The translations under genes were made by a program, and so were the position numbers. Below, one piece after another: positions 1-9,130 of a DNA stretch of 64,000 nucleotides. This stretch comes from Cellulosimicrobium funkei (GTDB lineage Bacteria; Actinomycetota; Actinomycetes; Actinomycetales; Cellulomonadaceae). Position 1 is the stretch's first letter, and the number at the start of each line of letters is the position of its first letter. The notes under the pieces are model-generated. The model was not told where the DNA came from and searched no databases. It saw only the letters and a program-made list of their open reading frames with translations. The DNA lies in assembly GCF_004519295.1 (NCBI RefSeq), contig NZ_SOZH01000005.1, forward strand, positions 400,487 through 464,486, read 5' to 3'.

Positions 1-2778
1 GTGGGTCTCGAGGACCTGGCCCACGTTCATACGACCGGGGACGCCCAGCGGGTTGAGGACGACGTCGACCGGCGTCCCGTCCTCGAGGAACGGCATGTCC
101 TCGACGGGCAGGATCTTGGAGATGACGCCCTTGTTGCCATGACGGCCGGCGAGCTTGTCGCCGTCCGTGATCTTGCGGCGCTGCGCGATGTAGACGCGCA
201 CGAGCTGGTTCACGCCCGCGGGCAGCTCGTCGCCGTCCTCGCGGTTGAACTCGCGCACGCCGATGACCGTGCCGGACTCGCCGTGGGGCACCTTGAGGGA
301 CGTGTCGCGCACCTCGCGCGCCTTCTCGCCGAAGATCGCGCGCAGGAGGCGCTCCTCCGGGGTCAGCTCGGTCTCGCCCTTCGGCGTGACCTTGCCGACC
401 AGGACGTCGCCCGCGCCGACCTCGGCACCGATGCGGATGATGCCGCGCTCGTCGAGGTCCGCCAGGACGTCCTCGGAGACGTTCGGGATGTCCCGCGTGA
501 TCTCCTCGGGGCCGAGCTTGGTGTCGCGCGCGTCGACCTCGTGCTCCTCGATGTGGATCGAGGAGAGCACGTCGTCCTGCACGAGACGCTGGCTGAGGAT
601 GATCGCGTCCTCGTAGTTGTGGCCCTCCCACGACATGAACGCCACGAGGAGGTTGCGGCCGAGCGCGAGCTCGCCCTCGTCGGTCGCCGGGCCGTCCGCG
701 AGGACGGAGCCGGGCTCGACGCGCTGGCCCTCGTCGACGAGCACGCGCTGGTTGTAGCTCGTGCCCTGGTTCGAGCGGCGGAACTTCGCGATCCGGTAGC
801 TGCCGGTCGTGCCGTCGTCGTTCGCGACGAGCACGAGGTCGGCCGAGACCTCGGTGACGACACCGGGCTTCGTCGCGACGACGACGTCGCCCGCGTCGAC
901 GGCCGCGCGCCACTCCATGCCGGTCCCGACGAGCGGGGCCTCGGAGCGGACCAGCGGCACGGCCTGGCGCTGCATGTTCGCACCCATGAGGGCGCGGTTC
1001 GCGTCGTCGTGCTCGAGGAACGGGATGAGCGCCGTGGCGACCGAGACCATCTGGCGCGGCGAGACGTCCATGTAGTCGACCTGCGCGCCGGGGACGATCT
1101 CGACCTCGCCGCCCTTGGTGCGCACGAGCACGCGCTCGTCCGCGAAGGAGCCGTCGGCGTTGAGCGTCTGGTTCGCCTGCGCGATGACGTGGCGGTCCTC
1201 GTCGTCGGCCGTGAGGTAGACGACCTCGTCGGTCACCTTGCCCGCCGTCACCTTGCGGTACGGCGTCTCGATGAAGCCGAACGGGTTGATGCGCCCGTAC
1301 GACGCGAGCGAGCCGATCAGACCGATGTTCGGACCCTCAGGGGTCTCGATCGGGCACATGCGGCCGTAGTGCGACGGGTGGACGTCACGGACCTCCATGC
1401 CGGCGCGGTCGCGCGAGAGACCACCCGGGCCGAGGGCCGAGAGACGACGCTTGTGCGTCAGGCCCGCGAGCGGGTTGTTCTGGTCCATGAACTGCGAGAG
1501 CTGCGACGTGCCGAAGAACTCGCGGATGGACGCCACGACCGGGCGGATGTTGATGAGCGTCTGCGGCGTGATCGCCTCGACGTCCTGCGTCGTCATGCGC
1601 TCGCGCACGACGCGCTCCATCCGCGACAGGCCCGTGCGGACCTGGTTCTGGATGAGCTCGCCGACGGCGCGGATGCGGCGGTTGCCGAAGTGGTCGATGT
1701 CGTCCGTCTCGACGCGCACCTCGACGGCCTCGCCGTTGCGCGTGCCCGGGATGCTCGCGTGGTCCGCGTGCAGCGCCGCGAGGTACTTGATCGTCGCGAC
1801 GACGTCCGAGACCGACAGCGTGGAGTCGCTGAGCGGCGCGTCGATGCCGAGCTTCTTGTTCGCCTTGTAGCGGCCGACCTTCGCGAGGTCGTAGCGCTTC
1901 GGGTTGAAGTAGAAGTTCTCGAGGAGCGCGCGGCCGGCCTCGACCGTCGGCGGCTCGCCCGGGCGGATCTTGCGGTAGAGGTCGACGAGCGCCTCGTCCT
2001 GCGTGTGGACGTGGTCCTTCTCGAGCGTGTCGAGCACGGAGGGGAAGTCCGCGAACTGCTCGCGGATCTCGGACTCCGTGAGGCCGAGCGCCTTGAGCAG
2101 CACGGTCACGGACTGCTTGCGCTTGCGGTCGACGCGCACGCCGACGGCGTCGCGCTTGTCGATCTCGAACTCGAGCCAGGCACCGCGCGACGGGATGATC
2201 TTTGCGGAGAAGATGTCCTTGTCGCTCGTCTTGTCGGCGGCGCGCTCGAAGTAGACGCCGGGCGAGCGGACGAGCTGCGAGACGACGACGCGCTCGGTGC
2301 CGTTGATGATGAACGTGCCGCGCTCGGTCATGAGCGGGAAGTCGCCCATGAAGACCGTCTGGCTCTTGATCTCACCGGTGTTGTAGTTGACGAACTCCGC
2401 GGTGACGAACAGCGGCGCGGCGTACGTGAAGTCCTTCTCCTTGCACTCGTCGGCCGTGTACTTCGGCGGCTCGAAGCGGTGGTTGGAGAACGACAGCGAC
2501 ATCGAGGACCCGAAGTCCTCGATCGGGGAGATCTCCTCGAAGATCTCCTCGAGACCCGACGTCGAGGGCACGTCCTGGCGCCCGGCCTCGGCCGCGGCGG
2601 CGACGCGCGCCTGCCACGCCTCGTTGCCGAGCAGCCAGTCGAAGCTCTCGGTCTGGAGGCCCAGCAGGTCGGGGACCTCGAGCGGCTCGAAGATCTTGGC
2701 GAAGGAGAGGCGACGCGATGCGGTGCGGTTCGCGATGGCGTCGGCGGACGGAGCAGAAGGGGTGCGCGAGGCAGCCAA
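1..2778 (-). CDS. rpoB: RNA polymerase beta subunit, C-terminus beyond window
   Basis: This is the beta subunit of RNA polymerase, which forms much of the catalytic cleft and the rifampicin pocket. About 926 residues lie in the window; roughly the last fifth of the usual length (about 1,160 residues in actinobacteria) runs off the left edge. The N-terminus carries the family motif [20 protein letters not shown]. The rifampicin region near 1485-1525 reads [17 protein letters not shown], followed by [16 protein letters not shown], without a recognised resistance substitution. I chose the TTG at 2778 because a GGAAGGA ribosome site lies about 7 nt upstream and the protein then begins like other actinobacterial RpoB proteins. 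It is separated from rplL by a gap with hairpins and a candidate promoter. Confidence 0.98.
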   Translation of the reverse strand, partial: MAASRTPSAPSADAIANRTASRRLSFAKIFEPLEVPDLLGLQTESFDWLLGNEAWQARVAAAAEAGRQDVPSTSGLEEIFEEISPIEDFGSSMSLSFSNHRFEPPKYTADECKEKDFTYAAPLFVTAEFVNYNTGEIKSQTVFMGDFPLMTERGTFIINGTERVVVSQLVRSPGVYFERAADKTSDKDIFSAKIIPSRGAWLEFEIDKRDAVGVRVDRKRKQSVTVLLKALGLTESEIREQFADFPSVLDTLEKDHVHTQDEALVDLYRKIRPGEPPTVEAGRALLENFYFNPKRYDLAKVGRYKANKKLGIDAPLSDSTLSVSDVVATIKYLAALHADHASIPGTRNGEAVEVRVETDDIDHFGNRRIRAVGELIQNQVRTGLSRMERVVRERMTTQDVEAITPQTLINIRPVVASIREFFGTSQLSQFMDQNNPLAGLTHKRRLSALGPGGLSRDRAGMEVRDVHPSHYGRMCPIETPEGPNIGLIGSLASYGRINPFGFIETPYRKVTAGKVTDEVVYLTADDEDRHVIAQANQTLNADGSFADERVLVRTKGGEVEIVPGAQVDYMDVSPRQMVSVATALIPFLEHDDANRALMGANMQRQAVPLVRSEAPLVGTGMEWRAAVDAGDVVVATKPGVVTEVSADLVLVANDDGTTGSYRIAKFRRSNQGTSYNQRVLVDEGQRVEPGSVLADGPATDEGELALGRNLLVAFMSWEGHNYEDAIILSQRLVQDDVLSSIHIEEHEVDARDTKLGPEEITRDIPNVSEDVLADLDERGIIRIGAEVGAGDVLVGKVTPKGETELTPEERLLRAIFGEKAREVRDTSLKVPHGESGTVIGVREFNREDGDELPAGVNQLVRVYIAQRRKITDGDKLAGRHGNKGVISKILPVEDMPFLEDGTPVDVVLNPLGVPGRMNVGQVLETH

Positions 2779-2891
2779 GAGGGGTCCTTCCCTGCAGATC
2801 GAAAGAACGCTGCACCGGCCGGGCTGGACACGATCACCGCCGCCACGACACCTCGCGGACGCGCACGTACGTCGTCGAGGGGGTCGGGGGT

Positions 2892-2921
2892 ATATGAGAT
2901 CGGGGGCACAGGACAGCGCAA
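2892..2921 (-). promoter_or_regulatory. Candidate rpoB promoter
   Basis: Read on the minus strand, a -35-like TTGCGC (2916-2921) is followed after 18 bp by TCATAT (2892-2897), in an AT-richer patch of this GC-rich gap. It would give an rpoB leader of roughly 105 nt. Only the spacing and hexamers support it. Confidence 0.35.
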
Positions 2922-3238
2922 AGCGTGAGCATACCCCAAGAAGGCGTCGCCACACAACCTCGGGGCGCACTCCCCCGCCCGGACGCGGGCGCTGCGCGCC
3001 TCGCCGGTACTCGCACGGGCCTCGTCGCCCGTCCTCCGGCCCGCCGTGCGGGCCTGAACCTGCTGCTGTCGACCTCGCTGTCCTGCGTCGTCGACCCGCA
3101 CATGGTGGCACACTCGTGGCCGTTCCGTGAAGCCGGTGCGCCGACGCCGTCGGATCCCGGTCGCCCCGGGACGCGGCGCGACGCCGCGGGGCCGCCCCCG
3201 GGCCCTCCTGCCCGCCCGGCGCCGCCGCCGGGGAACGA
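2922..3238. other. Gene-free stretch upstream of rpoB
   Basis: No convincing gene is present. The open frames here are GC-bias artefacts without ribosome sites or recognisable protein features. It contains one small perfect hairpin, GGCCCGC/GCGGGCC at 3038-3054, in the rplL-rpoB spacer. Confidence 0.5.
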
Positions 3239-3272
3239 CGAGGCCCGCACCCCGGGCGGGGTGCGGGCCTCG
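3239..3272 (-). terminator. 15-bp hairpin downstream of rplL
   Basis: A perfect 15-bp stem (3239-3253 with 3258-3272) closes on a 4-nt GGGC loop. It lies 42 bp beyond the rplL stop codon in the direction of transcription. There is no U tract, as is usual for actinobacterial terminators. It probably stops or attenuates transcription between rplJL and rpoB. Confidence 0.7.
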
Positions 3273-3283
3273 TGCGGCGTGCG

Positions 3284-3309
3284 ACCGGTCCCGTCAGGAC
3301 GGGACCGGT
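3284..3309 (-). terminator. Second hairpin immediately after rplL
   Basis: A 12-nt inverted repeat (3284-3295 with 3298-3309, core ACCGGTCCCGTC) starts 5 bp after the rplL stop. Together with the 3239-3272 stem it makes a tandem hairpin between rplL and rpoB. It could be an attenuator, an RNase processing site, or part of a double terminator. Confidence 0.6.
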
Positions 3310-3313
3310 GCGA

Positions 3314-3703
3314 TCACTTGAGGGTGACCGTGGCGCCGGCGCCCTCGAGGGCAGCCTTGGCCTTCTCGGCCGTCTCCTTGTTCGCGCCCTCCAGGACCGG
3401 CTTCGGGGCACCGTCCACGAGGTCCTTGGCCTCCTTCAGGCCGAGGGACGTGAGCGCGCGCACCTCCTTGATGACCTGGATCTTCTTGTCGCCGGCAGCC
3501 TCGAGGATGACGTCGAACTCGTCCTTCTCCTCCTCGGCCGGGGCGTCGCCCGAGCCACCCGCGGGGGCGGCGACCGCGACGGCGGCGGGGGCGGCGGCGG
3601 TGACCTCGAAGGTCTCCTCGAAGGCCTTCACGAACTCGTTGAGCTCGATGAGGGTGAGCTCCTTGAACTGCTCGATGAGCTCGTCGGTGCTGAGCTTCGC
3701 CAT
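3314..3703 (-). CDS. rplL: 50S ribosomal protein L7/L12
   Basis: L7/L12 forms the flexible ribosomal stalk that recruits translation factors. The 129-residue protein shows the N-terminal dimerisation helix ([20 protein letters not shown]), an Ala/Pro/Gly-rich hinge around residues 36-57, and the C-terminal globular domain with [20 protein letters not shown] and VDGAPKPV. Length and domain order are normal. A GAAAGGAA ribosome site precedes the ATG. It follows rplJ by 114 bp, the usual order in which L10 and L12 are made together. Confidence 0.99.
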   Translation of the reverse strand: MAKLSTDELIEQFKELTLIELNEFVKAFEETFEVTAAAPAAVAVAAPAGGSGDAPAEEEKDEFDVILEAAGDKKIQVIKEVRALTSLGLKEAKDLVDGAPKPVLEGANKETAEKAKAALEGAGATVTLK

Positions 3704-3817
3704 GATGGCGTTCCTTTCGGTCGGTGCTCGGCAGCGGCCCGGTGCGGGCCTGCCAGAAGCGGGGTGTGTGCTTGCGCTGCGTGGATCACGAGACCGGGGC
3801 GTGCCCCGGGCGCGGGA

Positions 3818-4348
3818 TCAGGCGGCAGCGCCCTCCGATTCCTGCTTCTGACGCAGGGCATCGATGACGCGGGCGGCCTGGGCGGTGTTCGCGGTGAAGA
3901 CGTAGGCAGCCTGGAAGAGCTTGGCCTTCATCGCGCCGGCCGCCTTGGCCAGCAGGACCTCGCGGGACTCGAGGTCCGCGAGCTTCGTGACCTCCGCGGC
4001 GGTCAGGGGGCGCCCGTCGAGGACACCGCCCTTGATGACCAGCGCGGGGTTCGCCTTGGCGAAGTCACGCAGACCCTTGGCTGCCTCGACCGGGTCCCCG
4101 GTGACGAAGGCGATTGCCGACGGGCCCTGCAGGTCGGCGTCGAGTCCCTCGACACCGGCCTCCTTGGCCGCGATAGCGGTCAGCGTGTTCTTCACCACGG
4201 CGTAGGTTGCGTTGCCGCTGAGCGACCGACGCAGCTGCTTGAGCTGCGCGACGGTGAGCCCGCGGTACTCGGTCAGCACGGCAGCGTTCGAGTCGCGGAA
4301 CTTGTCCGAGATCTCGGCGACTGCGGCTGCCTTGTCCGGCCTCGCCAT
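3818..4348 (-). CDS. rplJ: 50S ribosomal protein L10
   Basis: L10 anchors the L7/L12 dimers to the 23S rRNA stalk base. The 176-residue product begins [17 protein letters not shown] and contains the conserved [16 protein letters not shown] segment and the [20 protein letters not shown] region. A longer frame exists upstream, but the ATG at 4348 has a GGAAGGA ribosome site and matches the family start. The L10-L12 complex classically binds the rplJ leader to repress its own translation; a hairpin at 4399-4422 lies in that leader. Confidence 0.98.
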   Translation of the reverse strand: MARPDKAAAVAEISDKFRDSNAAVLTEYRGLTVAQLKQLRRSLSGNATYAVVKNTLTAIAAKEAGVEGLDADLQGPSAIAFVTGDPVEAAKGLRDFAKANPALVIKGGVLDGRPLTAAEVTKLADLESREVLLAKAAGAMKAKLFQAAYVFTANTAQAARVIDALRQKQESEGAAA

Positions 4349-4398
4349 GGCAATCCTTCCGGTGGTGGTACCACCGGCGTCCGTCCCGGGACGAGAAA

Positions 4399-4422
4399 GA
4401 GCCCCGCGCAGGCGCGGGGCTC
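4399..4422 (-). promoter_or_regulatory. Hairpin in rplJ leader (L10 leader candidate)
   Basis: On the minus strand, an 11-bp inverted repeat (GAGCCCCGCGC / GCGCGGGGCTC) is followed by TTTCTCG. It sits about 50 nt before the rplJ start. Position and shape fit a leader attenuator or the L10-L12 autoregulatory element. It could also be the terminator of the CHAT gene that ends at 4617. Confidence 0.5.
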
Positions 4423-4616
4423 GCAGTCGCACGCGCGGCGGGGCCGGGCGGACGTCGTCGATTCGCTACCTGCGCTGGCCTCCACCTCGTGGGCGGGACT
4501 TCGGTCCGTCACGTCCTGCAGACGGAGTCTGCGGGCAGCGTCGGACGACCGGCGGTCTTGGGTACACGCTGATCTTACGGGACGACGTCGCGTGCTCCAA
4601 ACCGCGGCCCGTGCCG

Positions 4617-7187
4617 TCAGAGCACCAGCGGGCCGAAGCAGACCAGCGGTACCGGCTCGGGCTCGTCGGCGACCGCCCGGGCGAGCGCCGTCCCCGGCAT
4701 GGCGCCGTCGCGCAGCTCGGCGTGGAGCGACGGCATGACGCGCGCCGCGACGTCGTCGCGCAGCGGGGCCACGCTCGCGATCACCGCGCGGGCGCCGAGC
4801 CGCAGCAGGACGCTCGTCAGGCCGAGCGACTCGCCGCCGATGCGCGGCGTCGAGAGCCCCACCTCGCACGCCGACAGCACGACGACCACACCGTGCAGGT
4901 CGGTGCCGTCGAGCTCGTGCGCGAACAGCGGGCCGTCGGCGAGCCGGAGCGACGAGAACAACGGGTTGTCGGTCTCGTGCGTGCCGTGCGCGGCCAGGTG
5001 CACGACCCCCGCGGTGCGCAGGCCGTCGACGACGGCCTCGCACGTCGCCTCCTCCCCCGCGAGCGCCTCGGCCCCCTCCCACACGGACGCGACGAGCTTC
5101 GCCTCGGCGCCGGAGAAGCGCAGGCCCGGTCCGGCGACGACGAGCGCCTCGTCCGTCCGACGCACCGGCTCGCCGTCACGCAGGTCCACCCACGAGTTCG
5201 CCCACGTGCGCAGCCCGCGCCGCGAGGGCAGCGAGGCCCACGGCAGCGCGAGCAGCAGGTCGCGGGCAGCGACGTGGAGGTCGCCGTCCGCCTCGAGCGG
5301 GACGACGAGCGCGTCGTCGAGCGCGGCCAGCGTCCGGGACAGCGAGCCGACGGCGGCCTCGCGCATGGGGACCGGGATGAGCACGTTCGACAGGACCGCG
5401 AAGTCCGCGCGCGCACGACGCACCTGCTCGGCGACCGCTGCGCGCGACGCGAGGCGCACGAGCCGAGAACCCCGGGCGCTGACGCGGACGGCGAGCACGT
5501 CGTCGCCGTCCAGCATGAGGTCGGCCACGACCGCGTCGGACCCGGCGTCGGCCAGCGTGGCGCGCAGCCGCCGCTCCGACGCGGGGACCGGGGCCGCGGC
5601 CCCTCCCCCGTGCTGCCAGGAGCGCCGTCGTGCGTCGTCCTGGAGGCGCCGCGCCGCCTGGAGGTGGTCCTGCCGGCGCGCGAGGCTGGCCGCGTCCGAG
5701 GGCGCCCCCAGCGCGCGGGCCGCCTCGACCTCGCGCCGGGCGGCGGCGAGGAGGTCCGCGAGGACCGGGTCCGCCGGCGGGCGCACGCGGCCCGTCCCGG
5801 CGAACGCCGCCCGGCCACGCTCGACGGCGTCGAAGATCGTCCCGGGGCGCCGGGTGCGCAGCGCGGCCTCGACGTCGACGTTGCCGAGCCGCACGCCGTG
5901 CACCGCGGACGCCGTCACCGCGTCCACGGACCCCAGCCGCGCGCGGTGGTCCGCGAGCGCCGCCTGGCCGCGCCGCACGGCGCGGACGCCGGCGCGCCGG
6001 TCGCCGGCCACGAACGCGAGCTGCGCGAGGACCGCCTCGTGCTGGAGCCGGACGGGGAGCGGCGCGCGGCCGAGCCGCGGGGGCACGGCCCGCAGGACCT
6101 CCTGCGCACCGCGCACGTCGCCCGCGGACACGAGCCACTCGACGGCGAGGAGTCGCGCGGGGACCGTGATCCCGAGACCCGAGACGCTGCCCAGGGTCTC
6201 GCCGTCGCGCGCGAGGTCGAGCGCCCAGGTCGCGTGCCGACGGGCGCGCGCCGGGCCCACGGGGGTCGCGCGGTGCTCGGTGAGCGCCGCCTGGAGCTCC
6301 GCGACGCGGGCGCGCAGCACCCACGGCCTGTTGCCGAGGCGGTCGAACCGGCGCGACGCCGAGCGCGCGAGGCGCCGCGCCTCGGCGTACCGCCGCAGGC
6401 CGAGCACAACGCGCGACCGGACCAGCTCGACCTCCGCGAGGTCGCGCAGCATGCGGTAGCGGGAGAGGTGCTCGCGCGCCTCGCTCAGCGCCTCGTCCGC
6501 CTCCGTGAGCAGGCCCGCGTCGAGCAGCACCTGCGCGCGGTCGATGAGCCCGACGGCGGCGTGCCGGTCCGGCGCCTGCGCCGCGGCCTCGTCCATGGCG
6601 CGCAGGGCGACCGGCAGGTCGCCGCGCAGGTACTCCGCGTACCCGAGGTTGTGCCGGGCCTTGGACACCAGGAGCTCGTCCCCGAGCGCGGTGGCCCGGT
6701 GGACGGCGTCGTCGAGGTCGCGGCTCGCCCCCTCGGCGTCGCCCAGCTCGAGGCGCAGGGAGCCGAGGTTGAGCAGCAGGACGGCCGCGTCGAGGGGGCG
6801 CGCGTCGTCGATGACCTCGGCCGCCGTCTCCAGCTCGTCCAGCGCGGCGGAGACGTCGCCGGTCCGCAGCCGCAGGAGCCCGCGCTGCGACCGTACGACG
6901 AGGGCCAGGTCGCGCCTGGCCAGCGCGGCGCCGCGCGCCTCGACCTCGGCGAGCCGTTCGTAGGCGCCGTCGACGTCGCCCGTGAGCTCGAACTCGGCGA
7001 GCGCGAGCCCCAGCAGGGCGCGCGCGGCCAGGTAGGCGTCGTCCCGGCTCGCGCCCTCGCCCGCGGCGTCGACGTCCTGGACGATCTGCGCGAACGCGCG
7101 GCTCGCGCGCCGGTGCTGGCCGCGCGCGTTCACGGCCTGCGCAGCGGCCAGCCGGGCCTCGAGCACCTCCCGGCCGCTGCGCACCAC
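4617..7187 (-). CDS. TPR-CHAT domain protease
   Basis: This is an 856-residue predicted cytoplasmic protein. The first ~450 residues are alpha-helical, Ala/Arg/Leu-rich, TPR-like repeats (for example LLGLALAEFELTGDVDGAYE and LLNLGSLRLELGDAEGASRD). The C-terminal ~300 residues form a CHAT domain, a caspase-fold cysteine peptidase. The expected catalytic pair is visible: His734 in HLAAHG and Cys774 in LSACEVG. There is no signal peptide or membrane segment. The GTG at 7187 has a GAGGTGA ribosome site and lies 11 bp after the S8 protease stop, so the two are cotranscribed. The family includes proteases switched on by sensor partners; substrate and trigger here are unknown. A partner role with the adjacent subtilase is inferred. 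Confidence 0.9.
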   Translation of the reverse strand: MVRSGREVLEARLAAAQAVNARGQHRRASRAFAQIVQDVDAAGEGASRDDAYLAARALLGLALAEFELTGDVDGAYERLAEVEARGAALARRDLALVVRSQRGLLRLRTGDVSAALDELETAAEVIDDARPLDAAVLLLNLGSLRLELGDAEGASRDLDDAVHRATALGDELLVSKARHNLGYAEYLRGDLPVALRAMDEAAAQAPDRHAAVGLIDRAQVLLDAGLLTEADEALSEAREHLSRYRMLRDLAEVELVRSRVVLGLRRYAEARRLARSASRRFDRLGNRPWVLRARVAELQAALTEHRATPVGPARARRHATWALDLARDGETLGSVSGLGITVPARLLAVEWLVSAGDVRGAQEVLRAVPPRLGRAPLPVRLQHEAVLAQLAFVAGDRRAGVRAVRRGQAALADHRARLGSVDAVTASAVHGVRLGNVDVEAALRTRRPGTIFDAVERGRAAFAGTGRVRPPADPVLADLLAAARREVEAARALGAPSDAASLARRQDHLQAARRLQDDARRRSWQHGGGAAAPVPASERRLRATLADAGSDAVVADLMLDGDDVLAVRVSARGSRLVRLASRAAVAEQVRRARADFAVLSNVLIPVPMREAAVGSLSRTLAALDDALVVPLEADGDLHVAARDLLLALPWASLPSRRGLRTWANSWVDLRDGEPVRRTDEALVVAGPGLRFSGAEAKLVASVWEGAEALAGEEATCEAVVDGLRTAGVVHLAAHGTHETDNPLFSSLRLADGPLFAHELDGTDLHGVVVVLSACEVGLSTPRIGGESLGLTSVLLRLGARAVIASVAPLRDDVAARVMPSLHAELRDGAMPGTALARAVADEPEPVPLVCFGPLVL

Positions 7188-7198
7188 CGCTCATCACC

Positions 7199-8986
7199 TC
7201 ATGCGTCGTCACCCGGGGTCGGGACCAGACCCGTCGCCAGGGTAATGGACGGCCACAGCCAGGCGCAGCGGTCCGGCGCGCCCTGGCCGGGCTGCAGGAC
7301 GTCCGGGTCCGTCGGGTCGTCGCCGATCCGCTCGAGCAGGGACGCCGCGAGCTCGCCCGCGAGGACGGGTGCCGCGAACGACGTCCCGCTCCACGTCGCG
7401 AACCCGCCCTGGAACCCCTCGGGGTCGATCGTGGCGCGGTATCCCGGGCCCCAGAGCTCGGGCACGTGGCGCGAGGGCGCGACGGCGCCGTCGATCGTGC
7501 GCGGGATCGTGGACACGAGGGCCGCGCCCGGGCGGGTGCACGTGATCCAGGGGCCGTCGTTGCTGAAGAGCGACACCGTCCCGTCCGGGTTCTCCGCACC
7601 GACCGTGAGGACCGGCGGCTCGTCGAGGAGCAGCGTCACCCCCTCGAGCGGCACGGGCGGCTCCGCCTTCCTGTTGATCCGCGGGGCGAACGCCGCGGGG
7701 TAGGTCGGGCGGGTCTGGCCGTCGTTGCCCGACGACACCACGACGACGACGCCGTACCGGCGCAGCGCGCGGATGAGCGCCCCGAACGGGGCGTCGAAGT
7801 CCGCGTCCTCGGGGCGCTCGTGGTAGTACCCGAGAGAGAGCACGAGGACGTCGATCGGCGCGTAGCCGTCGTGACCGGACAGGCCGAGCACGTGCCACAG
7901 GAGCACGCGGCGCAGCGTCCGCAGCAGGTCGCGCTCCGGCACGACGCCCGACCCGCCGTAGAGACGCGGGGCGAGGATGACGGCGTCCGGGCAGAGCTGG
8001 TGCACGAGACCCGCGATGAACGTCCCGTGGCCCGCGACCGGGTCGAGCGGACCGGTGAGGGGCGAGACCGACACGCCGCCGATCTCCGGGTCCTCGTACG
8101 GGTACTCCGTCGGCGGCAGCGTCGACAGCGGCTGACCGAGCAGCTCGGGGTCGCGCACGACGATCGTGCCGCGCGTCTCGAGGTCGTCGTCGAACCACGG
8201 GTGCTCGCCGACGCCGGTGTCGAGCACGGCGACGACGGGGCGACGGACACCGTCGCCCGCGACCCACGGAGTGTCCCCCGCGGGCAGCGCGCGGCGCGGC
8301 ACGGGCCCGATCCAGCTCACGGGCGTGCGGCCGCCCGAGCCCGGCAGGGAGTACTCCGCGGTGCCCGCGAAGGGGTGCGGCTGCGTGTAGGGGTGGGGCT
8401 GGGTGTACGGGTGCGGCTGCGTGTAGGGGTGGGGCTGGGTGTACGGGTGCGGCTGCGTGTACGGGAACGGCTGGGTGTACGGCTGGCCGCCGATGAACGG
8501 GGTCGGCGCGACCATGTGGTCGAGCGCGAGCCGCGGGCTGTGCCGGTCGTCGGGGCACAGCCGTCCACGCAGCTCCTCGACGAGGTGCCAGGCGTCCGGG
8601 AGCTGCCCCTGGGCGTCGTCGCGGTAGCGCAGGCGCACGGAGTAGCCGAACGTGCGGAGCAGGTCGGTCGTCGTCTCCGGGTCGAGGCCCGCCTCACGGA
8701 CGAGCTCGGCGTCGTCGATGCTCTCCTGCTGCACCTCCACGCGGAGGCCGAGACGCTCGGCCGCGCGCTCGAGCCACCGCAGCGAGCGGTTCCCCTCGCG
8801 GTCGAACGGCGACTCGGGGATGAGGATGCGGTCGCCCACGTACCAGGTCGGGTGCGGGGACTGCTGCCCGGCGCGACGCTGCGCGGCGACCGGGTCGATC
8901 GTGCGGGTGCGCCACTGGAGCCGGCTCGGCCGGTCGCCGAAGAAGCCGGGGTCCGCCGCGGCGGGGGGTTCAGGGGTCTCGCTCAC
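7199..8986 (-). CDS. S8 (subtilisin-family) serine protease, probably cytoplasmic
   Basis: A 595-residue subtilase with the full triad: Asp256 in VVAVLDTGVGEHP, His320 in AGHGTFIAGL and Ser536 in WSGTSFAAPVLAGE, plus the oxyanion Asn in SSGNDG. An N-terminal ~190-residue region resembles a propeptide. It is joined to the catalytic domain by six tandem hexapeptides, PYTQP[FH]. No signal peptide or Tat motif is present, unusual for a family that is mostly secreted. The GTG at 8986 has a strong GAGGAG site; the frame continues upstream but without one. It lies in an operon after the sigma factor and a small protein and before a TPR-CHAT protease, which suggests a proteolytic relay (inference). 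Confidence 0.92.
   Translation of the reverse strand: MSETPEPPAAADPGFFGDRPSRLQWRTRTIDPVAAQRRAGQQSPHPTWYVGDRILIPESPFDREGNRSLRWLERAAERLGLRVEVQQESIDDAELVREAGLDPETTTDLLRTFGYSVRLRYRDDAQGQLPDAWHLVEELRGRLCPDDRHSPRLALDHMVAPTPFIGGQPYTQPFPYTQPHPYTQPHPYTQPHPYTQPHPYTQPHPFAGTAEYSLPGSGGRTPVSWIGPVPRRALPAGDTPWVAGDGVRRPVVAVLDTGVGEHPWFDDDLETRGTIVVRDPELLGQPLSTLPPTEYPYEDPEIGGVSVSPLTGPLDPVAGHGTFIAGLVHQLCPDAVILAPRLYGGSGVVPERDLLRTLRRVLLWHVLGLSGHDGYAPIDVLVLSLGYYHERPEDADFDAPFGALIRALRRYGVVVVVSSGNDGQTRPTYPAAFAPRINRKAEPPVPLEGVTLLLDEPPVLTVGAENPDGTVSLFSNDGPWITCTRPGAALVSTIPRTIDGAVAPSRHVPELWGPGYRATIDPEGFQGGFATWSGTSFAAPVLAGELAASLLERIGDDPTDPDVLQPGQGAPDRCAWLWPSITLATGLVPTPGDDA
8373..8484. repeat. In-gene tandem repeat (18/36-nt) encoding PYTQPH units
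   Basis: Two identical 36-bp copies (8373-8408 and 8409-8444) are followed by diverging partial copies. Each 36-mer holds two 18-bp hexapeptide units that differ in synonymous codons. The array lies wholly inside the S8 protease frame, so unit number can change without breaking it. Confidence 0.9.
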
Positions 8987-9049
8987 GTGCTCCTCCTCGG
9001 GAGATGACGTTCGTCCGGTGCCGCGCGCGTCGTCGTCGACGGGCGACCG

Positions 9050-9069
9050 CCCGCGCAGCGCTGCGCGGG
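9050..9069 (-). promoter_or_regulatory. 20-bp perfect palindrome upstream of S8 protease gene
   Basis: CCCGCGCAGCGCTGCGCGGG is self-complementary and lies 64 bp before the protease start codon, in the 144-bp gap after the small regulatory gene. It may be an RNA hairpin or an operator; nothing more can be said from sequence. Confidence 0.4.
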
Positions 9070-9098
9070 GGAAGGGTTTCCTGGTGCTGCGGTCGGTA

Positions 9099-9121
9099 GG
9101 CCGCGGGCGTCGCCCGCGGCC
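9099..9121 (-). terminator. Hairpin after the 165-aa gene (attenuator candidate)
   Basis: An 11-bp inverted repeat GGCCGCGGGCG/CGCCCGCGGCC separated by one base begins 10 bp beyond the stop of the upstream gene. It has no U tract. It could lower transcription into the protease pair relative to the sigma factor. Confidence 0.4.
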
Positions 9122-9130
9122 CACCGGGTG

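Noticed and set aside
1485..1525. Alanine in the rpoB segment NNPLAG where mycobacteria and E. coli have serine, a possible rifampicin-resistance site.
   Set aside because: The change is not one of the established resistance substitutions and I recall alanine in related Micrococcales; nothing suggests selection here.
1..2928. A very long plus-strand open frame opposite rpoB, and similar long frames opposite the secretion ATPase (46334-51088), the CHAT gene (4212-7703) and the FHA genes.
   Set aside because: They mirror highly conserved genes on the other strand, are Arg/Ala/Asp-rich without domains, and lack ribosome sites. High GC content explains the missing stop codons.
8373..8444. Two identical 36-bp units that could be mistaken for CRISPR repeats.
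   Set aside because: They are directly adjacent with no spacers, and encode PYTQPH units in frame inside the protease.
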